Assembly: GCA_963678705.1 (NCBI GenBank)
Contig: OY783213.1
Coordinates: forward strand, 12,714,451-12,778,450
Length of the DNA stretch: 64,000 nucleotides
From: Panorpa germanica
Taxonomy: Eukaryota; Arthropoda; Insecta; Mecoptera; Panorpidae
Direction of reading: 5' to 3'
Shown here: positions 48,219-59,057 of the stretch, piece after piece
Numbering within the stretch: position 1 is the first letter of the stretch
Layout: the number at the start of each line of letters is the position of its first letter
Position numbers and translations under genes: made by a program
Notes under the pieces: model-generated
What the model was told of the DNA's origin: nothing
Databases searched by the model: none
What the model saw: only the letters and a program-made list of their open reading frames with translations

Positions 48219-48413
48219 TCATTTAATAGTTCCACAGTCTGCAGAATCTGATGCAAGATGCTGAATCGTAGGATGCGATGTAGTCATAGCGGTAACGGCA
48301 TCGACAGCACTAAGCTCGAAGCTCTGGTCCTCGTAGCATCTAACAAAGACCATTTCGGTCGTATAGTTCACAAGATCTGTGCCATATACGACGATTTGAG
48401 AACTTTCTAAAGG
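48219..48413 (-). CDS. Putative 3'-terminal coding exon of an unidentified gene
   Basis: On the - strand a pyrimidine-rich run ending CTTCTCTAG (acceptor at 48414-48415) precedes an open frame of 64 sense codons ending TGA at 48221-48219. The frame starts exactly at the exon edge (PLESSQIV) and includes VVYGTDLVNYTTEM, VRCYEDQSFELSAVDAV and HLASDSADCGTIK. Base composition is clearly richer in G and C than the flanks, the other frames are closed, and no nearby mobile-element ends explain it. The polar, Ser/Thr/Asp-rich character with two Cys and no long hydrophobic run would suit a cytoplasmic or extracellular C-terminal tail. I do not recognise the protein, and I did not find the upstream exons. 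Alternatives are a pseudogene or a captured fragment. Confidence 0.5.
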   Translation of the reverse strand, partial: PLESSQIVVYGTDLVNYTTEMVFVRCYEDQSFELSAVDAVTAMTTSHPTIQHLASDSADCGTIK

Positions 48414-51400
48414 CTAGAGAAGAAAAAAGATGGAATAGAGTGAGTTGTATTAGAGACTGATGCTGTCTGATAGCTGTGAATGTAGGAGATAAACCTTTTT
48501 CCTTTGTGTGAAACTTGGGTCTGATTTCAACTAAATAAATTAAATTCTATACTTGAATTAATCGAATTTTATATCAAGTTTACACACGTTTATGTATCTG
48601 TGTTTGTTGCGTACAAAGTGACAACTGACAAAATGGTTGAAGTAAGTTATCAATCAGGCATGTGTGAAAAATAAGCAGCTACTAGATGGTCCAGAGATCA
48701 AAGTTAAATTCCAATACTGCACTTAGTTATTTGTCAGAAATACGTTATGATTTGTGAAAAGAACCCCAATGTAAAAGGGTGAAAAAGAACTGTCATGGTA
48801 AAAGAAATGATGCATTTGAGAATTTCTTTAGCTGGGAAAGAATTTAAATGGCTCCAGTACAAAAAATATTTAGCTGCAGTGTTTTTTTAAAGAATTCTGT
48901 TGATTATTACCAATCATTCCAATGTGTCAATTTCAAAAGAAGAAGAAAGGAAGATATTGGCAGTTTAACATCAAAATTTTGCTACACAACACTAAAATTC
49001 TTATCAGATAAGAAAACAAGTGTCTTACATGATCTTATCCTTTTGTTTCTTCAACATTCCATCAATTTCTTACCTATCCATCAGATATTGATAAAAAGGA
49101 TGAAAACACAACTGAACTAGACATGAAATAGGAAACAAAAGGAAACAAAAATTAGAAAGAAGAATCAAATCTTTTTTTAAAAGGAAAAAAAATGCGTAAT
49201 GAATTAATAAAGATGCTAATAACGAATAGGGTTATTTTATATTCTTCTTCAAATATGATATAAATATATAAATATATATATATATATACTTAATGTTATG
49301 TAATAGTTTATTTGTTTAAATAAGAAAACTAAATCTGTCTTAGAGAAAAATGTTTGTAAAAAATGATGATTAACAACATTTTTATATCAGTGCTTGCTTA
49401 AAATATTTGTTTACAATACAAAATAATTAAAGTTGAAATATTTTTATACCACTTTGTAAGGACAACTTTAATTAATAATATAAAACACTCAGGAGTTCGC
49501 CAACACTGCAAGATACCTCATAATCATGAAAATTCTAAATTTAGACAGGCCGAAATTCTTTAATCTTTAATAGCTGTCACCTTATAGGACCTATTACATA
49601 AGATGCGATATATTTCGATACATAAATAAGAATCTGCCATGCTGACAGAACGTCAAAGAATAATTAATTACTTTAATTTCAGATACTTAATAAATATGTA
49701 AATGTAATTAAAATTTTCTTACAAATCAGAAGTGGGATAAGTTTCTTATATACAAGTATATGTGTATATTCATATATTCACATACCCATATTAGTGCGTG
49801 GGTTAGCTACCCTTGTATCAATATCAGTCATGATTATAACAATGTTTTGCTGTATTAATGAAGCCTAAATGCCACTACAGAGTATTATGTTCCCAAAACA
49901 TATTCAGACAGCAGAGAGTAGAGAGAAATCTTCCTGTCAAACACCAAAACCCAAAATGTATGGTACGAGTAGCATATGAACAACATACTAACCTAACCTG
50001 ATTCTATTAAGAGTGGAACACTCCAATTATATCAGCATCAGTAACCCTGCGGTATTAATTAATGCAAATGATAATCTATCCTGATCAAAGTAATGATTTG
50101 GTATGGAAATGTTATTTGGTTTCAAAATATCAGAATCCGATCGATCTATGGTAAAACGTAATTAATTGTCATTTTATTATTGAAACATCTGGAAAATAGT
50201 AGGATTTGATATGTGATATTATATTAAAGCAACCTTATAAGTAGCTAGCTACATTTGAGTAACTATTACTCAGGTAGAAAATATAAGACAATTTAATTAG
50301 CTTGTAGTAAGGTAGCAAGTGTGAAATCGCAATTTATGTATAAGAAGTAGAAATGAATCTTAGACTAAGCTTGTGGTGAGTTTGCTAGTATGAATATTAA
50401 GTTTTAGGTTAATGTTGTTGTTATACTCGTAAATAATGACCTTCCATTATGAATTCAGCACAGGTCAGATGGGTGTATTCCAGTTGTTTTGCAATAGTAC
50501 ACTTTATGAAGAGATACAATTTCTACTTTAATATTTATCAGTACACCACTGTACTGTAGATAATAAAAGTGCTTATGACAAGTGTGTATATCTGAATCGT
50601 TTTCCCCTCTCACCGATCCGCACAAAGACAACTGCAGGCAGTAGACTACTAATTATAATAAGTATTTTAATGGCACTAGATTCTTATAGTTTGATTATAG
50701 AGAGTTCAAGAAGAATAATAAAACTTCGTATCATAATAAATGAACATCCATAAAAAGAAAATTATGAAAAATGATAAGAGTACATCTGAAATGATAAACT
50801 CAATTTTATTTTGACTAGTACATATTTAAGGCTCATGAATATAAATTATAAATGAATATTTTTCGTTATTTTTCGTTACATAAAATAATGATATCATTTT
50901 CTCTATAAATACTTGTTTTTTTCTTTTGATAATTCTCTTCTATTTCTACGCCAGACGTTCTACCCTTGCGCCTTTTGAAGTATCACACATTTTACTATGA
51001 AGTTCTATGCATGAGATATAAATTTGAAGTGGCTTTCCTTTTAAGATAAAAGATGGAATTGTCGAGAACAGAAAAAAAAATCTGAAGAGGGTGGAAACAG
51101 CTTGATACAAATAAGATATAACATAGCAACGAGCCGTTAAAAAGTCACGTCTTCTTTAAATAAAATATTTTTGAAAAAATCATATTTCAGATATATGTCC
51201 TGAAATGAAGGCAGGCTTGTAATTTATTAGTTATGTCAATTGCAAGTGTGTGAGGAACAATAAAGAACCCGATAATAAGGCTGTAGATTTGTGAATTATG
51301 AATTTTCTTGTTTAATATTTTAAGACAATGTTGAAAATACATTAAATTTCAAATTCATAAAGGTCTATACGCAAGGTCGCTTTTAACTGGGAGAAATACT

Positions 51401-51814
51401 GACAACGCTGACCGTTACTGACACTGACAAGTACGAATAGCTAAAGGTGAAACATTACTTCATGGTTATATAGTTAGATATAGATGGCGACAGTGTTCTA
51501 AAACGTCAATCGATTTGCAACTTTGTACTAGCACTCCATGTTTTCAAATATAAAAATGTTAATAACTTTGCACACGGTTGAGCTATTTAAATTATATAAA
51601 TTTTATGAGTTAGATAAATGTTCAAGCTTTGTTTATTAATAGATCATTAATTAGTATATCAAGTATTTATAAACTGCGTTGAAAATCAAATTTCTATTTT
51701 CTGTTACTATTTTTATACCAATTCAAGGATATTCAGTGGTTCGAAATTTCTTTTTACATATACATATTTAAAAATATTATGAACTATTTAATAAATATAA
51801 GCAATATAAGAAAA
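48414..51814. other. AT-rich stretch, possibly intron of the - strand gene
   Basis: If 48219-48413 is a last exon, this lies in its preceding intron. A diverged CTAGCTTGC-family copy is at about 50240-50400 (TAGCTTGTAGTAAGGTAGCA). No further exon could be supported. Confidence 0.35.
50240..50400. repeat. Dispersed CTAGCTTGC-type repeat, diverged copy
   Basis: CAGGTAGAAAATATAAGACA, TTAGCTTGTAGTAAGGTAGC and AGCTTGTGGTGAGTTTGCTA are blocks of the family described at 39226-39498. Confidence 0.5.
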
Positions 51815-52070
51815 TATAGCAATATTCATTATATTTAAACGCATTTTTGCGGTTCCTACTCATTAAAAGTCAGTGGAAGAAAGCTTAAAATGTAGATACG
51901 TTATTCATCTAACTAATTGCAGCTTTAGATTTTGATTCGCGTTTATAGTTACTTACATAAAACGATTTAAACATAAAAAATGGTTTTTTTGATAATATTT
52001 AACCTGCTGTATAGTATCGGCATCTATATTTCGCGAATCAAAAATGGCCAAGTATCGTTTCACCTTAATA
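51815..52070 (-). repeat. Dispersed element (family D), copy 2 of 2
   Basis: It matches the reverse complement of 18972-19225, for example ACTCATTAAAAGTCAGTG, GATAATATTTAACCTGCTGT and TGGCCAAGTATCGTTTCAC. Confidence 0.8.
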
Positions 52071-54715
52071 CAAAATGTATGGAAGAATATATTTTTCACT
52101 GACATTGAACGGTATGCTACTGATGTGTGGGTGGAGACCTTAATTGAAGAAACTACACTGTTTTCTATAAGTATTACATCAAGTGATGGACCGTAAATAT
52201 ATTAATTATTCTACCACCATATAAGAAATAAAATGAAACACATAAATTATCTTTTAAGTTTATGCAAGAATTTATAAAAAGTATAATTCAGCCCTGAATG
52301 AAAGAACAACTTTGAACGTTGAACGTTGAACCCTTCTTAACCTTTCATGCCTTTTATAAGTAAAAGTGACACACAATGAAATGAGGAAGAGGACGAGGGG
52401 CTCTCCAGCTCTCCAGATCTCCAGTCAAGCACGCTTTCACCATTTGTTATTACAGGAACAATACTTGAAGTATTAAAACGTCCTGCAAGTCACACAAGGA
52501 CTATCCAGGTTGAACAACCCACTAGTCATAGCGCCCTAGAACCCTGCAAGCTGACAGGGATGATAGACCAACCCTACAGATCCGAAACACGGGCGGCAGG
52601 ACAGACAGGACAGGACAGGACATCATGAACGATGAACGGAACTCAGTGAACGAGTAAAACTTGTAGCAGCGAAAGTTCTATCTATGTACCAGTACATTAT
52701 ATACGTGCAATACTTATGAAAGATTATGGGGCATGGAGACTGGTGACTGGATGGTTAGACGGTTGAAAACACAACCCCTTAATGTTGTGTTAGACTCCTT
52801 ACTCCTACCCCCTACTTCGTCCTTGTTCTGTCATTTAAGAAGTGTTTCTTTAGTTGATGTTATACAAGAATACAAAAATCAGAGAAGAGTTTATTTGTAT
52901 GACGCGTTCAGTTTATTTAAGGGATGCTGATTTTCTTTTGGTTTAGCAAATAAGCCGAGACGAGATTTAGGAAATGATAAATATTCTCAAACAGTGGGTA
53001 TTCTTAATATTGGAAATAGTATGGTATTACTACGTAAATGTTTATATTTAGGCACTGAGCACAAGAAGCGACTTGTGGCAAACCTTAGCCCCGAATCTGC
53101 CCGAATCGAATGTGAATGCAACTGTATTGTTAGTGAGAGAACGATCGTGTATACGAGTGAGATAAAACACACGTTATTTAAATATTTTTATTGTCATTTC
53201 TATTTAATTTATGAGAATGTAACATAAATTGCGTTAAGTGAAATATTACTTTGATTAATATAGGAGCTATATGTGAAACAGAAAAGATTTTCTTGAATAA
53301 GAAACATAAAATATTTGCACTAGCTTATGAGGAATGCCTATCTTATAGATTACTAGATTTAAAATAACTTATCAATTTTCACAATCACTGTTTGATCCCT
53401 GATTTAATTGAATCAACGTGTTTTTTTGAATTTAAAAAAATGATGTTGCTTACCACACAATCCCAGTCCCCCAGTCCCTCTCTCCTTTCTTTCCAATACA
53501 AAATGCCATAGCATCTCTCTAATACAAACATAATTCTTTCTGACATCCTAGTACTACGAGTAGTAAATGGAATAAACTTCAATACTATAGGATCATTTTC
53601 CAATCACCTGAACATCCCTCTCGTTCAAACCCTCTCCTCATCCATCTATCCATCCTCTAAGCCAGCAGAAAGGCGAAGGCGGTAAACGGAAAGCGGAAAG
53701 GCCTCCCAAAAAGGAGGACATGTTTAAATATTTTTCATCTCTGAAAATAAATTTAAATTCAAGTTTCCCTTATATTTCGATCATGTGGAGCGGCACTTGA
53801 GAAAGCTGCTTGAAATTGAGCTGTTAAGTGAATTGAGTTTTTTTTTATATTTAAAAATATATATGATGGTATTTTCTCGATACTATGCTTTTGCAACGTC
53901 TGTGTTTATTTATTCTACTTACTCCATTTATATATATTTATATATTTTCAGGTTTGTAATCGTGTTAAAATTCTTTAAAGGTTTTCTACAAACCCTAAGT
54001 TTTAAATTGAATTTGTTTACTTAATTTGCTGTGTTTAGGAATATGTATTAATTAATGTATACATTGGTTATTTAGGGGGAGAGAGGGGTGTGTATCTAAA
54101 CACAGTAAATTACAGCTTAATTGATATGCAAGCTGTCGGTAGCATGAATCAATTGCCAATGGATATATCAATTACTTGTCAGTCGTACCAATGTGTTCTG
54201 CTTCTGTGATATATTGATTAGAACTTTTCTCTCGCTACTACTGTGCAATAATCATTTTAAAAGCATTTCTTTATACAATTAAGAATAAATTACTCATAAT
54301 TTCATTATCATATATAAATATTAGAGAAGGATAAATTAATTAAGGGGAGGGGGGAAAGGTATTAAGGTCAAAACGATAAAGAAAAGTGTATTTTCGATAA
54401 TGTTTATAATAAATATCAAGAAATGAGGCATTGACAGCGAATCTCCGCAGACGTCACAAAAAAAAAGTAACAATGCATCACTGGATTTTCTGAAATCGAA
54501 AAACCAAAATTATTTCATTAGTTGATTAGTTTCTGCAAGTAACGCTGTCGAGTTTTTTTTTTTATTGCTTTTTTAATTTTTTACAGCACTTAAAAGTCAA
54601 AACACCGATTTTTCATGAAAAAAATTAGAAACTTTGTTATTTTAAAATACGTTAAAATTAAAAAATTAAAAGACTCAAGCGTCTCAGCGTTACCTCGGCC
54701 TTTATGTATAGAAAG
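52071..54715. other. Region upstream of the neuroligin leader exon
   Basis: GC-richer patches at about 52385-52640 (with GGACAGGACA tandems near 52595-52622) and 53050-53150 might hold untranslated neuroligin exons or promoter, since the exon at 54975 has an upstream acceptor. I cannot identify donors or a promoter with confidence. Confidence 0.35.
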
Positions 54716-54906
54716 AGTGTGCAAAATTTCAAAAGAATCGACTCAGTAGATTTTGAGCTAGAAAGGGCACCGACTCTGAAAAAGCTATGTGTGAGAAACC
54801 TCATTTAAAAGTTTCAAAGTAACACGACAGCAGACCAGAGAGGTGAAGACTTAAAACACTATATCTCCAACAGTTTTACTCCAATCGACTTCAAATTTTT
54901 ACACAA
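54716..54906. repeat. Imperfect inverted repeat just upstream of neuroligin exon 1
   Basis: GTGTGCAAAATTTCAAAAGA, then ATCGACTCAGTAGATTTTGA, on the left pairs with the right side read inward, GTGTAAAAATTTGAAGTCGA, then TTGGAGTAAAACTG. The arms are about 45 bp with several mismatches. It is probably a transposon relic in the intron or promoter of neuroligin. Confidence 0.55.
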
Positions 54907-54974
54907 TAAGCTTAATGTGTTGTACAATAATTATTTAAAAATTTTAATAAAAATTTATTCTTCTTTTGTTGCAG

Positions 54975-55060
54975 TTTACCGATGCCCCTAGGAGCTGACC
55001 TATTCGGGGTGCTCCCTCAAAGCTGGTGATGGTGCTCTCGATGATCTTCGCGGGTGGACC
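54975..55060 (+). other. Neuroligin 5' untranslated part of first coding exon
   Basis: The run TTCTTCTTTTGTTGCAG ending at 54974 is a good splice acceptor, so at least one non-coding exon lies further upstream. In the coding frame a TAG closes the frame at about 54988, and the first in-frame ATG is at 55061. Confidence 0.6.
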
Positions 55061-55196
55061 ATGCGGTGCCCTCCTTGGTCCTGCTGGGCCATACCGCCTT
55101 CCTGGACGTTAACAGTTGTTGTTATATGTATAACGTCGTCAACACAAATTGTTGGGACTCCACGATATAGTTCACGGATCGTTGACACCAAATCAG
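55061..55196 (+). CDS. Nlg: Neuroligin, first coding exon (signal peptide)
   Basis: Neuroligins are postsynaptic single-pass membrane adhesion proteins with an inactive cholinesterase-like ectodomain that binds presynaptic neurexin. This exon encodes the start MRCPPWSCWAIPP, a hydrophobic signal-peptide core WTLTVVVICITSS, and the mature N-terminus QIVGTPRYSSRIVDTKSG, a stretch typical of insect neuroligins. The ATG at 55061 is the first in frame after a TAG, and the hydrophobic run then sits where a signal peptide should. The exon ends in phase 1 at 55196 before GTAACA; its last base joins GA of the next exon to make Gly. The - strand open frame over this exon is a shadow. Insects carry several neuroligin paralogues; I cannot say which one this is. 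Confidence 0.9.
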
Positions 55197-55756
55197 GTAA
55201 CACCAGTGGTTTATTATGAATACATTAATAAATAAAGTCGTTTACTTTGTCTGATAAGCAGTTTTACCCATGATTCCTAATTCTCTGCGTGAGCACTGAA
55301 TAAAAAACTATAAATATGTAAAGAAATTATATTTCTCTTGTTGGTGCAAAGTCAGTAAAACAGTAAGTCACTGTGCATATTGTTAAGTTATTATAAAATT
55401 TGATAAAAAGAAATTGACAATTTAAATAATAAACTTTAAATATCGTTTAATATCGTATGATTTAAGGTAAACAGTGTAATTATTATAATGTGTATGTAAA
55501 TTACTAAAATAAAAGCCTTTGATTTTTGAGCAACACATAAGTTTGATTAAAAATTTACAATTCCTAATAAAATCGGAGATATGATCTTATAAATATACAT
55601 CAAAGAACATTATTAAATGTTAAAATTATTTTTTTAATTATCCTTAAAAATAAAAATCAAGTCAATAGAAAAGCAAATAAATAGCAAATAGAAATTAAAA
55701 TATTTCGAAACATTTGAAACTGAATTTATTTTAATAGTACATTTATTCTATTTCAG
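55197..55756 (+). other. Neuroligin intron 1
   Basis: 560-bp AT-rich GT-AG intron (donor GTAACA, acceptor CTATTTCAG) containing no recognised element. Confidence 0.85.
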
Positions 55757-55935
55757 GAGCTATCCGTGGCATAATACTCGAGTTAAACTCGAAACACTTG
55801 GAGCCTGTGGAAGTATTTCGAGGGGTTCCTTACGCAGCGCCCCCTGTTGGAAATTTACGATTACGACACCCACGTCCTCCAATCCCGTGGAGTGGAACCA
55901 GATTAGCAGATATATTAGCGCCCGTATGTCCTCAG
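55757..55935 (+). CDS. Nlg: Neuroligin, exon 2 (start of cholinesterase-like domain)
   Basis: After the split Gly codon it reads AIRGIILELNSKHLEPVEVF, then RGVPYAAPPVGNLRL, then WSGTRLADILAPVCPQ. The block FRGVPYAAPP is the conserved first signature of the carboxylesterase/cholinesterase fold, and the Cys near the end is the first partner of the conserved N-terminal disulfide. The exon is bounded by a pyrimidine tract with TTTCAG and by CAG/GTAAAT, and it ends in phase 0. It follows the leader exon directly in frame. The fold is shared with active esterases, but the wording up to LELNSKHLEPVEVF is neuroligin-like. The catalytic region lies downstream of this window. Confidence 0.95.
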
Positions 55936-56670
55936 GTAAATAAATTTAAACTAAAATTCAATTTGTTTATTTTCAATTTCAAACCTTTCAAGCAGTAAGA
56001 TTAGTTTTAATATTTAAAACTATTTATGGTCTGCCTCTGTGATTAATTATGTAAATCTCTGAATTCAACCGCGAAAGAAAGTGATAGCAAAGCAAAAGAG
56101 ATACCGTTCGATATGAACCGATATCGTTTGTTAGACTTCCAATCGAAAGAAATTCAAATCACAGAGGGCCAAGAATTATTTTGATGTTAAACACAATAGT
56201 AATAGAGCAAGATCCCAGACTCGGTAGACATCACTTATTTTCTGATGAACAAAATGTGTAAGATTGGATAGTGTTAGTACTCGTATGCACAATTATCGTA
56301 TTTTCCAGATATTAGGTCAAGATACGTAAAAACGCTACTCAGCTCACTTAAGTTCGGATAGCTGACTTTTACGTGTATGTAAGACAATATCGTTAGAAAT
56401 CTGTCATCAATACTTCTCGACTCATCCCGTCAGCAGTATTACCTTGCAGACTCTTTAAAGCTAAGAAATAAATTACTTAAACTCACTTATAGTCTGATGA
56501 TCCATTTGTTACCGAGACAACTATTAAAACGTTTTACAAGAGGACAGACCGATCCAAGGGGCCAAACATTCCCCAGACCCATTCTGATATTTCCCCATTT
56601 TAATTTTGCTACCGATATAATAAAACCTCAATAAAAATGTATCGCAATATTACTTGTATATATCTACTTT

Positions 56671-56725
56671 AACACAAAACGTAAAGTAATGTATTATTTA
56701 ACGTAATATTTTTTACATAACGTTC
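56671..56725 (+). repeat. Dispersed short core repeat, copy 6 of 6
   Basis: ACACAAAACGTAAAGTAATG, then TTTAACGTAATATTTTTTAC and ATAACGTTCC match the core at 42155-42219. Confidence 0.7.
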
Positions 56726-57257
56726 CTCTTTCTAATCCTGCGTTCTATGGATGTCGAAAATTGTCGTCCGCTATCGAATACTAGGAACTTTCATTATAAA
56801 TACAAACTCTAAAATATTAGGTACCGGTATTATTTATTAACTAAGTAATCACTATAAGTAACAAACCATTTTTTGTGCTAGACTTCTCCACTAGTAAAAT
56901 CTGTTACTAAGACTTATTAATTTTATTTGCGTTTTTTTTTATTTTATATTTAAATTTATTTCTTTTATGTAATATGACATTATCCTAACCTAAAAATATT
57001 TATTAAAAGGTATACTTTTTTATGTTAAATAAACCTTAAATATATAAAACATACATACACTATCTATGTATAAACTTACCCTACGATTCGGCTACGATGT
57101 TTTTAACAGATCGAAATAGTTTTCTATCCCTTCACGTAAGTTTTATCGTTTGTTTATTTTGGTTGTAAAAAACCCTGATCTGATCATATAAATTGCGTAC
57201 GGAATCAAATATGGGTAAGAACTGCCCCGATTTAAGATGTGAGTGAAACGAAAGTAC

Positions 57258-57300
57258 CGTGAAGTGAGTCTAGCGTGACGTCACGGGTTATAACTCACGG
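57258..57300. promoter_or_regulatory. Nested palindrome centred on TGACGTCA in neuroligin intron 2
   Basis: A perfect 12-bp palindrome CGTGACGTCACG (57274-57285) contains the full cyclic-AMP response element consensus. It is enclosed by CCGTGA at 57258 and TCACGG at 57295, with GTGAGT and ACTCAC just inside. It could be an intronic enhancer site or a transposon relic. Confidence 0.45.
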
Positions 57301-58074
57301 AAACGGATTCCTATATGACGATCGTAATCTTAGTAATGTCGTTGTGGAATCTTTGCAACCAAGAAACATTTAAATTTGCCGTTGTATGTCGTGCTTTAGT
57401 TTACATTTAAGGAAATTATCATTATTTTTTATGGATCATTCTCGTTAAAAGGATTAGGACAATAAAGCAAGTGAATATTTATTTGAGTTTTTGGTCCATA
57501 GGGGTACAAAAATACAACAAATTATGTACAAATATTAACATCTAATATTAATTGTTGATAATCAGAGATATTATTGAGTTTGAAACCTACAAATATACTG
57601 GTAAAAGAAAATCTCGTTTGAGCAGAATGATTCCACTTTCTTTAAATATATTTTTTTAATATTTATTTATTTATAGTGCATCAACTATTGAGTTATTATC
57701 ACTTAAACTAATATATATTACATTTTATAATTTATAATGTTCTTCAATCTCTTCTTCTTTAATAAAATTCTTCAATTGTTGCTTCTTCTTTCCATTATCC
57801 ATCTTTTTCTATTTCAAGTATATAACTGCATCACAATCTGATAGATCGCTTCAATCGGTTCTTTCTTCTATTAGCATTTTTTCCTTGTCTACAATTTGTA
57901 TACTTCTAATCTTCTGTTTTTTCAACTATAATTCATTTCTCTTTATAAAGCAGTTTTTCTTCTTTGTCGTTTTTATTCCTCTGTCTATTTTCTTTATCGA
58001 TTATTTCTTTTTGTTATCGTGTTTTCTTTTTTTTCCATATTCATGATTATGGTTGCACATAACCAATTAAATCT

Positions 58075-58150
58075 GATTGTTACTAAACCCAGAAAATATA
58101 ACTCTGGCTCGGGGATTGAACCCGTTACAATTTATCGATCAGGCACGTTA
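58075..58150 (-). repeat. tRNA-derived SINE fragment
   Basis: On the - strand it has GTAACGGGTTCAATCCCCGA (a B-box-like sequence) followed by TTTTCTGGGTTTAGTAACAA, the same layout as the SINE at 62495-62605. Confidence 0.6.
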
Positions 58151-58915
58151 CAATTTTATACAATTTACTAGTTTTTAATCCATTATTGTAATCCACTATT
58201 TGTAACTATACACATGAATTAAAAAAACTGGTTTTTACAACTCTTATAATATGGCTTCCAAGTTCTATGGCAGTTTACTTTTGAATATGACTTTCAGATA
58301 CTTTTTGTTGCACGCAAATGCAAATAATTTAAAAATAGTGTTATTAGTATGAAAACTATTTTATAACATTTGCAAAAAAATACATATTATACATACAACC
58401 GTCAATCACAATTAAATAAAATTAAAAACAAATTAAAACAACGATAAACCGACATAAACCAGGACAATTATCATAGCGTCGCGACGCCGTTGTTTACTGT
58501 TGAAACACTGCAGTAATAAAACAGATTTTTGTTCTAATTTTCATGATGACATATTTTTTCGAGTTGTCATCAATCAAATAAATTGTTTTTATTTTAACGA
58601 ATTTGTTTATTAGCAAAAATTACGTAGGATGTATTTTTAAAATGCATTTTATTCAAAATAACTGACAGGTACATAAGCCAGTGACGTATTAAGTAGCCTA
58701 GGTACATTCAAATATAAATGGGCTTTACACGACCAATTTATACTACATTTTTAACGAGATTGTGTGTTATTATAGGGAAATATTTTATGATTGGCATAAG
58801 TATATTACAGAAAATATAATTTTTAGAAACGCTTTCGTGACCTCGTCCTAATTTGTAAGTCCTTCTCTTTCTTTACTTTAATAAAACTTTTCATAAGAAT
58901 CCTTTATTTTTACAG

Positions 58916-59057
58916 AAATATCCAGACGTTTCTAATCGAAGTGCTGCACTATCTGATATGCCAAAAGGCCGCTATCATTATCTCAAGAGACTTGTTCCAT
59001 TTCTCGTTAACCAGAGCGAGGATTGCCTCACTCTCAACATTTACGTCCCTGGCAGCG
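58916..59057 (+). CDS. Nlg: Neuroligin, exon 3
   Basis: It starts in phase 0 after TTTTTACAG and reads KYPDVSNRSAALSDMPKGR, then YHYLKRLVPFLVNQ, then SEDCLTLNIYVPGS, ending in phase 1 before GTAAGT. SEDCLTLNIYVP is the second conserved signature of the cholinesterase-like fold; its Cys pairs with the Cys in exon 2. The linker with MPKGR and YLKRL..FL.NQSEDC is characteristic of neuroligins. Together the three exons give about 152 codons, roughly a fifth of a neuroligin of usual length, so most of the ectodomain, the transmembrane segment and the PDZ-binding tail must lie beyond 64000. Confidence 0.95.

Larger units (their letters stand above)
55936..58915 (+). other. Neuroligin intron 2
   Basis: A 2,980-bp GT-AG intron. 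It contains a dispersed-core copy (56671-56725), a nested palindrome with a CRE-like centre (57258-57300) and a SINE fragment on the - strand (58075-58150). It is otherwise AT-rich with no other gene. Confidence 0.85.

Noticed and set aside
53050-53172. Possible + strand exon after TTATATTTAG
   Set aside because: The acceptor is weak, both strands are open here, and the predicted peptide matches nothing I recognise.
55000-55203. - strand open frame of 67 codons
   Set aside because: It is antisense to the neuroligin leader exon, which has matching splice sites, phase and signal peptide.
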